Positions 1-7,649 of a stretch of DNA of 38,966 bases are shown in pieces. Origin of the DNA: an uncultured Vogesella sp. GTDB lineage: Bacteria > Pseudomonadota > Gammaproteobacteria > Burkholderiales > Chromobacteriaceae. Position 1 is the first letter of the stretch; every line of letters starts with the position of its first letter. The stretch is taken from the NCBI GenBank assembly GCA_946479405.1, contig CAMLGD010000004.1:1-38966 (forward strand), read 5' to 3'. The position numbers and the translations under genes were made by a program. The notes below the pieces were generated by a model that saw nothing but the letters and a program-made list of their open reading frames with translations, was not told the origin of the DNA and did not search any database.

Positions 1-393
1 CTGCTGTTCGGCGGCGGCGCCAACTACTCCGGCCGCGACTCGCGCGACATCGCCGCCGAGCTACGCCCGTGCATCGAACGCACCTTCCCGCAGCTGAAGG
101 GCGTGGAGATCGAGTTCCAGTGGAGCTGCGCGATGGGCATCGTGGTGAACCGCATCCCGCAGCTGGGCAAGCTGTCGGACAACGTGTGGTACTGCCAGGG
201 CTACTCTGGCCACGGCGTGGCCAGCAGCCACATCATGGGCGAAATCATGGCCGAGGCGATTACCGGCACGCTGGGCCGCTTCGATACCTTTGCCGCCTGC
301 AAGCACGTACGCGTGCCGCTGGGCAGCAAGCTCGGCAACCCGCTGCTGGCGGCGGGCATGTGGTACTACCAGTTGCTGGAGAAGCTGCGCTGA
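1..393 (+). CDS. FAD-dependent oxidoreductase, gamma-glutamylputrescine oxidase-like (3' part only)
   Basis: The reading frame is open from base 1 to a TGA at 391-393, so this is the last 130 residues of a gene that begins upstream of the window. The C-terminal block GYSGHGVASSHIMGEIMAEA is the typical end of the DAO-fold FAD oxidoreductases, in which the GxxGHG segment closes over the flavin. Within that fold the best fit is the PuuB/OrdL group, which oxidises gamma-glutamylputrescine in the Puu putrescine breakdown route. A polyamine-type ABC importer lies 27 kb downstream, which fits but is not linked to it. The FAD-binding Rossmann motif is outside the window, so the substrate is inferred. 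Other amino-acid or sarcosine-type DAO oxidases remain possible. Confidence 0.75.
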   Translation: MLFGGGANYSGRDSRDIAAELRPCIERTFPQLKGVEIEFQWSCAMGIVVNRIPQLGKLSDNVWYCQGYSGHGVASSHIMGEIMAEAITGTLGRFDTFAACKHVRVPLGSKLGNPLLAAGMWYYQLLEKLR

Positions 394-412
394 ACTGCCC
401 GCAGGTCAAACT

Positions 413-447
413 GTAGCCCGGATGCACCGTTGGCTTATCCGGGCTAC
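413..447. terminator. Hairpin downstream of the puuB-like gene (REP/terminator-like)
   Basis: A perfect 11-bp inverted repeat (GTAGCCCGGAT / ATCCGGGCTAC) with a 13-base loop starts 20 bases after the stop codon. There is no T-run, so it may act as a REP-like 3' stabilising hairpin or a weak terminator. Confidence 0.55.
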
Positions 448-491
448 GAACCAAAGTTTGACAAGTTGGCTGCATAGCAAGGCTTAAAGAA

Positions 492-504
492 TGCGGCCAA
501 CGTT
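492..504 (+). repeat. Exact copy of dispersed 13-mer TGCGGCCAACSTT
   Basis: Single intergenic copy (G variant) in the non-coding block after the puuB-like gene. Confidence 0.85.
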
Positions 505-674
505 GTGCAGTGCCCAAACTACCCCACGGGGAGCGCCGGCAAAAACGGTATTCGCAAGGTTTTAAGCGGCCGCTTTGTTTGAGCCGCGCGACGTTAGCGC
601 GCAGCGAGTTCGGCCGCGCCTTGTGGGTGCCGTTTTTGGCGGGGTTTCGCGGACCATTGGGGCGAGTGGGGTCG

Positions 675-700
675 CCAGGGGGCGGCGGGACGCCCCCTGG
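675..700. other. Strong GC hairpin in the non-coding block
   Basis: A 9-bp perfect stem CCAGGGGGC / GCCCCCTGG with an 8-base loop. Function unknown; there is no T-run on either side. Confidence 0.5.
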
Positions 701-944
701 TCCGTCCGCCGGGCGGAACCGGCGACTTCAAACAACATCCGCGCAGCGGATTCCAAACAAGACACGGTAAACATTGGAGGGGTTGCGCCGGGTCTCAAGC
801 TGCCTGTCAAGTTGGCCGCGAGCTGGCGGAACGCCCCTTCGGGGCTTCCGCCCTACCAGCCTCGCAACCCACCCCTTACCCACCCGCCATATCTCACTCT
901 TGGTATAGTGTTGGATAGATTGTTCCATCCGCCCCCCTATCGCC

Positions 945-1940
945 ATGGCACATCCCACCCTCCCTACCGATGCGCAAACGCTGCAACACGAGCTGGCCTG
1001 CCTGCGCCAGGAGCTGGCTGCGGCGCGGCTGCTGATTGCGGCACAGCAGGAAAAACTGAATGCCGCACTGGATGGCACCGGCCTGTGCCTGTGGCAGGGA
1101 CGCCCACCTACTGGCGAGCTGCAGGTGTTCAACCTGCAGGATTTCAAGCCGGGCGACATGGCCACCCATTTCGATGCCTGGTATGCCAAGGTGCACCCGG
1201 ACGACCGCGAGCGCGTGGTAGCCAACTACTTTGCCCACCTGCGCGACGAAACCGACAGCTACGAGGCGGAGTACCGCACCATCGGCCCGGATGGCCGCAT
1301 CACCTGGCTGTGGGACCGCGGCCGCGTGATCGAACGCGACGCCGACGGCAAGGTACTGCGCATCATGGGCGCCCATGCCGACATTACCCGGCGCAAGGAA
1401 AACGAGCTGGCGCTGCAGCATATGGCCCTGCACGATGCGCTGACCGGGCTACTGAACCGCAGCGCCTTTTACCAGCGGCTGAATCACGCCATTGAGCACA
1501 CCAACCGCAACGGCGGCAATCTGGCGGTGCTGTTTGTCGATCTGGACCTGTTCAAGCAGGTCAACGACCGCCATGGTCACGTCATCGGCGACAAGCTGCT
1601 GCAGCAGGTCGCGCGGCAACTGCTGCAGGTGGTGCGCGAAGGCGACGTGGTGGCACGGCTGGGCGGCGACGAATTCATCATCTACCTGCAGGGCGAAGCC
1701 GGGCCGCCACCGGTGGAAGAAGTCGGCCAGCGGCTGCTCGAGCTACTGAACCGGGAACAGCTGCTGGATGGCCTGCACATCGACCTGGGGGCCAGTATCG
1801 GCACCAGCATCTACCCGCACGATGGCAACAATGCCGAAGCCCTGGTACAGCACGCCGATGCGGCCATGTACCAGGCCAAAGCGGATGGCCGCCGCCGCGT
1901 GCGCCATTACCAGCACAGCCCGTTGCAGCAGCAACCGTAA
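945..1940 (+). CDS. PAS-GGDEF diguanylate cyclase
   Basis: A 331-residue soluble protein predicted to make the second messenger cyclic di-GMP from two GTP. Residues about 11-40 look like a short coiled coil. A PAS fold of the PAS_3 type follows (about 60-150, with the HPDDRERV and YEAEYRTIGPDGRITW segments and a PAC-like end at ADITRRKE). The GGDEF domain covers about 160-325 and has the intact catalytic motif GGDEF at 240-244. The inhibitory site RxxD (REGD, 231-234) lies five residues before it, so product feedback is expected. There is no EAL domain, signal peptide or membrane segment, so the PAS domain probably senses a cytoplasmic signal or redox state. There is no clear Shine-Dalgarno before the ATG at 945. 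The gene stands alone and converges on kup. Confidence 0.93.
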   Translation: MAHPTLPTDAQTLQHELACLRQELAAARLLIAAQQEKLNAALDGTGLCLWQGRPPTGELQVFNLQDFKPGDMATHFDAWYAKVHPDDRERVVANYFAHLRDETDSYEAEYRTIGPDGRITWLWDRGRVIERDADGKVLRIMGAHADITRRKENELALQHMALHDALTGLLNRSAFYQRLNHAIEHTNRNGGNLAVLFVDLDLFKQVNDRHGHVIGDKLLQQVARQLLQVVREGDVVARLGGDEFIIYLQGEAGPPPVEEVGQRLLELLNREQLLDGLHIDLGASIGTSIYPHDGNNAEALVQHADAAMYQAKADGRRRVRHYQHSPLQQQP

Positions 1941-1965
1941 GCCGGCGCAGCACGGCCCGATAGCA

Positions 1966-1989
1966 AACGCCCACCAGCCGGTGGGCGTT
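1966..1989. terminator. Bidirectional hairpin between the diguanylate cyclase gene and kup
   Basis: A perfect 10-bp stem (AACGCCCACC / GGTGGGCGTT) with an AGCC loop lies between two convergent genes. The T-run is weak on both strands. Confidence 0.6.
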
Positions 1990-1994
1990 GTCGT

Positions 1995-2007
1995 TGCGGC
2001 CAACGTT
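1995..2007 (+). repeat. Exact copy of dispersed 13-mer TGCGGCCAACSTT
   Basis: Intergenic copy (G variant) just beyond the convergent terminator hairpin and before the kup stop codon. Confidence 0.85.
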
Positions 2008-2010
2008 AGC

Positions 2011-3885
2011 CTACAGCGCCAGCTGCGAGCCCAGCTCCACCACCCGGTTGGGTGGCAGCTTGAAATAGGACGAAGCAGCGCCGGCATTGCGGAACATGGT
2101 GAGGAACAGCTTTTCGCGCCAGCGGCTCATCAGCCCGGCCCCCACCTTGGGAATCAGCGTTTCGCGGCCGAGGAAGAACGAGGTATCCATCATCTCCAGC
2201 TCCAGCCCCTGCGCTGCGCACTGTTGCAGCGCCAGCGGCACGTCCGGTTCGTCCATGAAGCCGAACATCACCTGCACGCGGTAAAACTGCTCGCCCATGG
2301 CTTCGACGCGCACCCGCTCGGCGGCCGGCACATGCGGCGTATCCACCACCTCCGCCTTCAGGATCAGCACCCGTTCGTGCAGGCTCTTGTAGTGCTTCAT
2401 GCTGTGCAGCAAGGCATGCGGCGTGCCAAGCAGATCCGAGGTCATGAAGATGGCGGTGCCCTGCACCCGCGGCACCGCCGGCGCCATCAGTTCGACAAAC
2501 TGCAGCAGCGGCATGCCGTCGGCGGCCAATTTGTCGTGCACCAGCTCGCGGCCACGCTTCCAGGTGGTCATTACCGTGAACACCAGGAGCCCCATCGCCA
2601 GCGGAAACCAGCCACCCTCCAGCAGCTTGAAGGCATTGGCGCTGAAGTAAGCGATGTCCACCAGCAGCAGGCTGCCCAGAATCAGCACGCACTTCAGCGG
2701 CGACCACTGCCACTGCTGCCGCGCCACCATGAAGGTGAGGATGGTAGTGATCACCATGGTGCCGGTGACGGCGATGCCATAGGCGGCAGCCAGCTTGCCG
2801 GAGGAACCGAAACCCACCACCAGCGCGGCCACCGCCAGCAGCAGCGCCCAGTTCACCGCCGGCAGGTAGATCTGGCCGATTTCCTTGCTGGAGGTGTGCA
2901 ACACTTCCATGCGCGGCACATAGCCCAACTGGATTGCCTGGCGGGTAATGGAATAGGCGCCGGAAATCACCGCCTGCGAGGCGATGACGGTGGCCAGCGT
3001 GGCCAGCACCACCATCGGCAGCAGCGCCCAGCCCGGCGCCAGCAGGTAGAACGGGTTGGCGATGGCCTGCGGGTTGCGCAGCAGCAGCGCGCCCTGGCCG
3101 AAGTAGTTGAGCACCAGCGCCGGCAGCACCAGGCTGAACCACGCCAGCTGGATCGGGCGGCGGCCAAAGTGGCCCATGTCGGCATACAGCGCCTCGCCGC
3201 CGGTCAGCGCCAGCACCGAGCCGCCCAGCGCCAGAAAGCCCAGCAGCGGGTTGGCCGCAAAGAACTGTACCGCATGCCACGGGTTCACTGCGGCCAGCAC
3301 CTGCGGGTTGGTCGCGATTTCCTGAATGCCCAGCACCGCCAGCACCGCGAACCACAGCACCATCACCGGGCCGAACAGCGCGCCCACTTTCTCGGTGCCG
3401 TGCTTCTGCATCACGAACAGGCCGAACAGCACCGCCAGCGATAACGGCACGATATACGGCGTCAGTGCCGGGGTGGCGATGCCCAGCCCCTCCACCGCCG
3501 ACAGCACCGAAATGGCCGGGGTGATGATGCTGTCGCCGTAGAACAGCGCGGCGCCAAACAGCCCCAGCAGCATCAGCAGCGCCACCTGCTGCCGGCTTTT
3601 TGCGTGGTGCAGCACCAGCGCCATCAGCGCCATGATGCCGCCCTCGCCCTTGTTGTCGGCACGCATGATGATGGTGACGTACTTGAACGCCACCACCACC
3701 AGCAGCGACCACAACACCAGCGACAGGATGCCGAGGATATTGGCGTGACTCAGCGGCACCGGGTGCGAGCCGGCAAAGATTTCCTTCATGGTGTACAGCG
3801 GGCTGGTGCCGATATCGCCATACACCACCCCCAGTGCGGCCAGGGACAGTGCGGCCAGACGGCCGCCAGGTTGCGGTGAACTCAT
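2011..3885 (-). CDS. kup: Kup-family potassium transporter
   Basis: A 624-residue membrane protein of the KUP/HAK/KT family, which takes up K+ with H+ across the inner membrane. The N-terminal signature GVVYGDIGTSPLYT is diagnostic. About twelve hydrophobic segments occupy the first 430 residues, followed by a soluble C-terminal domain. The length matches the bacterial family (about 620). It is the last gene of a kdpD-like/kdpE/kup transcription unit: the start lies 16 bases after the kdpE stop, so transcription through from the regulators is likely. A near-copy of the window's 13-mer repeat occurs at 3250-3259. Kup is usually regarded as constitutive and not a Kdp target, so the placement is unusual. 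Confidence 0.95.
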   Translation of the reverse strand: MSSPQPGGRLAALSLAALGVVYGDIGTSPLYTMKEIFAGSHPVPLSHANILGILSLVLWSLLVVVAFKYVTIIMRADNKGEGGIMALMALVLHHAKSRQQVALLMLLGLFGAALFYGDSIITPAISVLSAVEGLGIATPALTPYIVPLSLAVLFGLFVMQKHGTEKVGALFGPVMVLWFAVLAVLGIQEIATNPQVLAAVNPWHAVQFFAANPLLGFLALGGSVLALTGGEALYADMGHFGRRPIQLAWFSLVLPALVLNYFGQGALLLRNPQAIANPFYLLAPGWALLPMVVLATLATVIASQAVISGAYSITRQAIQLGYVPRMEVLHTSSKEIGQIYLPAVNWALLLAVAALVVGFGSSGKLAAAYGIAVTGTMVITTILTFMVARQQWQWSPLKCVLILGSLLLVDIAYFSANAFKLLEGGWFPLAMGLLVFTVMTTWKRGRELVHDKLAADGMPLLQFVELMAPAVPRVQGTAIFMTSDLLGTPHALLHSMKHYKSLHERVLILKAEVVDTPHVPAAERVRVEAMGEQFYRVQVMFGFMDEPDVPLALQQCAAQGLELEMMDTSFFLGRETLIPKVGAGLMSRWREKLFLTMFRNAGAASSYFKLPPNRVVELGSQLAL

Positions 3886-3901
3886 TGTCGGTTTCCGATC
3901 A

Positions 3902-4591
3902 TCAAAACTGGAAGCGGTAGCCCACCCCGGACAGGGTGATGAAATGCACCGGCTGCGCCGGGTCCTGTTCCAGCTTCTGCCGCAGGCGGCTCATATAGAT
4001 ACGCAGGTAGTGGCTGTCGTCGACATGCCCCGGTCCCCACACTGCCTGCATCAGCATGCGGTGGGTCAGTGCCTTGCCGGCATCGCGCAGCAGCGCACAC
4101 AGCAGCTTGTACTCCATCGGTGTCAGCGCCACTTCCGCTCCGCCGCGGCGTACTTCGCGCCGCGCCAGGTCGACGCTGACCTCGCCAAAACTCAGCAGCG
4201 GCGAGGCTTCCAGCTGGCGGGCATGACGCCGGCTCAGCGCCCGCACCCGCGCCAGCAGCTCGCCGACGCCAAACGGCTTGGTCAGGTAGTCGTCGGCGCC
4301 GGCATCCAGCGCCGCGATCTTGTCGGCCTCGTCGCTGCGCGCCGACAACACCAGCACCGGCGCCTGCGACCAGTGGCGGAAGTCGCGGATCAGCGCCACG
4401 CCGTCCATGTCCGGCAGCCCCAGATCAACGATCAGCAGGTCCGGCTGCCGGCTGCCGGCCTCCACCAGCCCACGTTGGCCGCAGTCGGCCTCGTACACCG
4501 TCCACTGCTGCGCCTCCAACGTGCTGCGCACGAAGCGGCGGATATGCGGTTCGTCCTCGATCAGCAGGATGCGCAGTTCAGCCTGGCTCAT
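3902..4591 (-). CDS. kdpE: KdpE-type response regulator
   Basis: A 229-residue OmpR-family DNA-binding regulator. The receiver domain covers about 6-118 with acidic residues E12, D13 and the phospho-acceptor D56 (IVDLGLPDMDG), and the conserved lysine in TKPFG. The winged-helix output domain is at about 130-228, including LTPMEYKLLCALL and the C-terminal YLRIYMSRLRQKLE and GVGYRF, both characteristic of KdpE. The start overlaps the end of the kinase gene by 14 bases, so translation is coupled. No kdpFABC genes are in the window; kup follows instead, suggesting this regulator controls or senses K+ together with Kup. The family assignment is firm; the target genes are inferred. Confidence 0.92.
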   Translation of the reverse strand: MSQAELRILLIEDEPHIRRFVRSTLEAQQWTVYEADCGQRGLVEAGSRQPDLLIVDLGLPDMDGVALIRDFRHWSQAPVLVLSARSDEADKIAALDAGADDYLTKPFGVGELLARVRALSRRHARQLEASPLLSFGEVSVDLARREVRRGGAEVALTPMEYKLLCALLRDAGKALTHRMLMQAVWGPGHVDDSHYLRIYMSRLRQKLEQDPAQPVHFITLSGVGYRFQF

Positions 4592-6092
4592 GCTCGTCCT
4601 CCGTCACCATGCTTGGTGGGGTGCCCAGCGGCAGGCGCAGACAGGCGGTAGTGCCCGCCCCCGGCGTAGCCGACAGCGTCAGGCTGCCGCCGTGCGCCTC
4701 GGCAATGGCCTTGGCGATGCCCAGCCCCAGCCCCATGCCCGGTTTGCCCGATTCGGTGTCGCCGCGTTCGAACAGCGCAAACAGCCGCTCCAGCTGCGCC
4801 GGGTCGATGCCGGGGCCCGCGTCGCACACCGCCAGGCAGGCCGCATCGCCGTCGGTGTAGGCGCGGATACGGATCGGGCTGCCCGCCGGCGCGTACTTGG
4901 CGGCGTTTTCCAGCAGATTGCACAGCACCCGCTCGATCAGCACCGCGTCGAAGCGCACCAGCGGCAGATCCGGCGCCAGCTCCAGCGTCAGCGGGTGCGC
5001 GGCCAACGTTGGCCGCAGCAACTGCAGGCTGGTGCTGATCACCTCCTCGTACAGCTGCCACTCCCGCCGCAGCGGCAGCTTGCCGGCCTGCAGCCGCGCC
5101 ATGTCCAGCAGGTTGGTCATCATCTTGTGCACCGCGCCGGCCTGATCGCGGATCAGCCGCGCCGCCTCGCGCTCGGCTTCCGGCAGCGGCCGGGCGGCCA
5201 GCGCGTCGGCCATGCCCAGCAGGCTGGTCAGCGGCGTGCGCAGGTCGTGCGACAGCGCCGCCAGCAGCGAGCTGCGCAGTTTTTCGGCGCTGATGGCGAT
5301 CTCGGTCTGCCGCGCCACATCCACGTAGTGCAGCCGCTCCACTGCGATGGCCAGCAGCGAGGCCAGGGTGACGAAGCGCGGCTCGCGCAGCAGGAAATCC
5401 TGCCCGTCCATGTGCTCGGGGTAGATGGCCAGCACACCGCGCATGCCCATCGGCGCCCGCAGCGGCAGATACAGCGGCGGCGGGCCGGATTCGGCATCGC
5501 CGCGCACCGGCTGCTGGCGGCTGAAGGCCATCTGCAGCAGGTGGCTTTCCACCAGCTCGCTGTGCGTGGTATCCAGCTGCCGCTCCGGCGTCAGCCAGAA
5601 GCAGCGCACGCGGCATTGCTGATGCGCGGCATAGCTGGCCACCGCTGCTTCCACCTGCTCGATGCTGGCGGCGCCGGTCAGGGTGCGCGCCAGCTCGTAG
5701 TGCTCGCGCGTTTCGCGCTCGTGGCGGCGCACGCGCTCGGTTTCATCCTGCAGGCTGGTGGTCAGCCCGGTAGTCAGCAGCCCCACCGCCAGCATCACCG
5801 CGAAGGTGATCAGGTACACCCCGTCGCTGACGGCAAAGGTGAAGTGCGGCGGCACCAGGAAGAAATCGAACAGTGCCACACTAAGAAAAGCCGCAAACAC
5901 TGCCGGGCCGCGCCCCAGCTTCAGCGCCACCAGGAACACCACCAGCAGGAACAGCATCACTGCGTTGGCCAGTTGCAGCGTGTCGCGGAACGGCGCGGTG
6001 AGCAGGGTGACCAGCAGGCAGGCGATAGCGACCGGACCGTAGCGTCGCCATACGGATGCCTGGCGGCCGGCAAAGGCTTGATTCGGTTTCAT
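4578..6092 (-). CDS. KdpD-like sensor histidine kinase lacking the N-terminal KdpD domain
   Basis: A 504-residue inner-membrane kinase, predicted partner of the adjacent KdpE. It begins almost at once with four membrane segments of the DUF4118 type (about 20-110, including LFDFFLVPPHFTFAVSDGVY). A GAF-like region follows (about 135-265), then HisKA with phospho-acceptor H282 (SHDLRTPLTSLL) and an ATPase domain with N, G1 and G2 boxes near the end. Full-length KdpD is about 890 residues and carries an N-terminal KdpD plus Usp module of about 350 residues; that part is absent. The start chosen is the ATG at 6092 (MKPNQAF). An upstream ATG at 6227 is in frame, but its extension would run through GTAAA repeats and the divergent promoter region. 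A palindromic pair of the 13-mer repeat lies inside the gene at 4998-5017. Confidence 0.88.
   Translation of the reverse strand: MKPNQAFAGRQASVWRRYGPVAIACLLVTLLTAPFRDTLQLANAVMLFLLVVFLVALKLGRGPAVFAAFLSVALFDFFLVPPHFTFAVSDGVYLITFAVMLAVGLLTTGLTTSLQDETERVRRHERETREHYELARTLTGAASIEQVEAAVASYAAHQQCRVRCFWLTPERQLDTTHSELVESHLLQMAFSRQQPVRGDAESGPPPLYLPLRAPMGMRGVLAIYPEHMDGQDFLLREPRFVTLASLLAIAVERLHYVDVARQTEIAISAEKLRSSLLAALSHDLRTPLTSLLGMADALAARPLPEAEREAARLIRDQAGAVHKMMTNLLDMARLQAGKLPLRREWQLYEEVISTSLQLLRPTLAAHPLTLELAPDLPLVRFDAVLIERVLCNLLENAAKYAPAGSPIRIRAYTDGDAACLAVCDAGPGIDPAQLERLFALFERGDTESGKPGMGLGLGIAKAIAEAHGGSLTLSATPGAGTTACLRLPLGTPPSMVTEDEHEPG
4998..5017. repeat. Overlapping inverted pair of the 13-mer repeat inside the kdpD-like gene
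   Basis: The plus-strand copy (4998-5010) matches 12 of 13 bases and the minus-strand copy (5005-5017) is exact. They share the central AACGTT and form a palindrome within coding sequence (LRPTLAAHP). Confidence 0.8.
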
Positions 6093-6136
6093 GCTGCGCT
6101 CGCTTATCCAGATGCTGTAACGATAGGGCAGCACCC

Positions 6137-6184
6137 GTAAAAAATTTGTAGAGAGTTGTTGGCTTGCTGTAAACAAGCTGTAAA
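6137..6184. promoter_or_regulatory. GTAAA repeats in the divergent kdpD-like / MFS promoter region
   Basis: GTAAA occurs at 6137-6141, 6169-6173 and 6180-6184. The last two are within a direct repeat GCTGTAAACA spaced by 11 bases (one helical turn). This resembles a CpxR-type box (GTAAA-N5-GTAAA in E. coli), here with six spacer bases. A similar but richer array precedes the CpxRA-like system at 20640. Binding by a regulator is inferred. Confidence 0.4.
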
Positions 6185-6236
6185 CACCCGCCGGCGCCGC
6201 TGCCGGCATGCCCCTACCCGCACGCAAGGAGTCCCG

Positions 6237-7445
6237 ATGCTGGCCGCCGTGTTTGCCCTGCCCCGTACCGTCTGGCTGATCGGGCTGATCAGCCTGGTGA
6301 ACGACAGCGCCAGCGACATGCTCTACCCGCTGATCCCGCTGTACCTGTCATCGGTGCTGCTGGCCGGGCCCAAGGCGCTGGGCCTGATCGAGGGCATCGC
6401 CGAAGCCAGCGCCAGCCTGCTGAAACTGTTTTCCGGCGTAATGGTGGACCGCACCCGGCGCAGCAAGCCGTGGCTGCTGTTCGGCTACGGTCTGGCCGGG
6501 CTGGGTCGGCCGCTGATCGCCTTTATCAGCAGCTGGCCGTGGCTGCTGGCGATCCGCTTTGCCGACCGGGTGGGCAAGGGCCTGCGCTCGTCGCCGCGCG
6601 ATGCGCTGCTGGCCGCCAGCGTGGATGCGCGCCAGCGCGGGCTGGCGTTTGGCCTGCACCGCGCCATGGACAACGCCGGCGCCGTGGTCGGCCCCTTGCT
6701 GGCCACCGCGCTGCTGGCACGGCAGGTGCCGCTGCAGACGATTTTCCTGTGGTCGGCACTGCCGGCCGCGCTGTGCCTGGCGCTGACCTGCTGGCTGCGC
6801 GAGCCGGCCAGGCCGCCCCACCCTGCCCCGCTACCGTTCAGCTGGCGGCTGGATGGCATGCCGCCGCCGTTGCGCCGCTACCTGCTGGTGCTGGCGCTGT
6901 TCACGCTGGGCAACTCGTCGAATATGTTCCTGCTGCTGCGGGCGCAGGAGCTGGGGGTGCCGCTGGCGCAGATCCCGCTGCTGTGGGCGGCGGTATCGGC
7001 GGTGGCGATGCTGTTCTCCACCCCGCTGGCGGCGCTGTCCGATCGCGTCGGGCGCGTGCAGCTGCTGGCCAGCGGCTATGTGCTGTACGGGCTGTTCTAT
7101 CTGGCCTTCGGCCTGCAGGGCCAGCAAGGTTGGCCGCTGTTCGCGCTGTTTGCCGGCTATGGCCTGTTCATGGCCGCCACCGAAGGCGTGGAGAAAGCGC
7201 TGGTGGCCGATCTGGCCCCCGCAGATGCCAGAGGCACCGCCTTTGGCTGGTTTCACCTCACCAGCGGCGCCTGCCTGCTGCCGGCATCGCTGCTGTTTGG
7301 CTATCTGTATCAGGCCGGCAGCCCGCTGCTGGCGTTCGGTTTTTCTGCTGCTTGCGCGCTATCGGCCGCCTGGCTGCTGTGGCGCTGGCTGGGGCCGCGC
7401 GCGCTACCGCTGCCGGCGGCAACAACGCCAGCCGGCAAGCCCTGA
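6237..7445 (+). CDS. MFS transporter
   Basis: A 402-residue inner-membrane protein with about twelve hydrophobic segments. The loop motif after the fourth segment, RFADRVGKGLRSSPRDALLA followed by GLHRAMDNAGAVVGPL, marks a subgroup of major facilitator transporters with a conserved charged cytoplasmic loop. The substrate is unknown; drug or metabolite export is possible. The ATG at 6237 was chosen because AAGGAG lies at 6226-6231; an in-frame ATG at 6156 has no ribosome site and would add a non-hydrophobic, arginine-rich stretch. The gene is divergent from the kdpD-like kinase and shares its upstream region with GTAAA repeats. A 12-of-13 copy of the dispersed repeat is at 7126-7137. Confidence 0.88.
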   Translation: MLAAVFALPRTVWLIGLISLVNDSASDMLYPLIPLYLSSVLLAGPKALGLIEGIAEASASLLKLFSGVMVDRTRRSKPWLLFGYGLAGLGRPLIAFISSWPWLLAIRFADRVGKGLRSSPRDALLAASVDARQRGLAFGLHRAMDNAGAVVGPLLATALLARQVPLQTIFLWSALPAALCLALTCWLREPARPPHPAPLPFSWRLDGMPPPLRRYLLVLALFTLGNSSNMFLLLRAQELGVPLAQIPLLWAAVSAVAMLFSTPLAALSDRVGRVQLLASGYVLYGLFYLAFGLQGQQGWPLFALFAGYGLFMAATEGVEKALVADLAPADARGTAFGWFHLTSGACLLPASLLFGYLYQAGSPLLAFGFSAACALSAAWLLWRWLGPRALPLPAATTPAGKP

Positions 7446-7649
7446 GCCCGGCGCCGCGATACGCTGCCAGCGGCACCCGGTGGCGGCAGTTTGCGCCAGC
7501 GCAAGCCGACTGCGCGGTAGCAGACTAGGATCAGAACAGGCACTTTGCCGCGCCGGCCAGTCAGCTTGGCCGTAACGGCCGGCTCACCGCCGCGGCAGCA
7601 TGGCTGCGGTCACTGCGGCCAACCTTTACCTACGCGAAACGGAGTCACC
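7446..7649. other. Intergenic region without visible gene
   Basis: 204 bases between two genes on the same strand. It contains one exact 13-mer repeat copy (7614-7626). I see no convincing promoter or terminator. Confidence 0.5.
7614..7626 (+). repeat. Exact copy of dispersed 13-mer TGCGGCCAACSTT
   Basis: Intergenic copy (C variant) 24 bases before the start of the metallo-hydrolase gene. Confidence 0.85.

Larger units (their letters stand above)
448..944. other. Non-coding, GC-rich, hairpin-rich block with no convincing gene
   Basis: Several open frames cross this stretch, but none has a ribosome site, recognisable protein sequence or consistent codon use. It contains one exact copy of the 13-mer repeat (492-504), a 9-bp perfect hairpin at 675-700 (CCAGGGGGC / GCCCCCTGG), and a two-part hairpin at 825-852 (GGCGGAA plus GCCCC pairing with GGGGC plus TTCCGCC). 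The sequence TATAGT at 904-909 could be a -10 box for the diguanylate cyclase gene, but no good -35 is visible. The block could be a structured RNA, a decayed mobile element or an untranslated leader. Confidence 0.4.

Noticed and set aside
413..447. Small inverted repeat as part of an insertion sequence end
   Set aside because: There is no transposase, no matching second end and no target duplication, so a simple 3' hairpin is the better reading.
575..1495. A 306-codon open frame running from the non-coding block into the diguanylate cyclase gene
   Set aside because: The second half overlaps the GGDEF gene in another frame, and the first half is arginine/proline-rich sequence with no recognisable domain.
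6093..6227. N-terminal extension of the kdpD-like kinase from an upstream ATG
   Set aside because: It would cover the GTAAA repeats and the divergent promoter region and lacks similarity to the missing KdpD sensor module; the start at 6092 directly precedes the membrane region.
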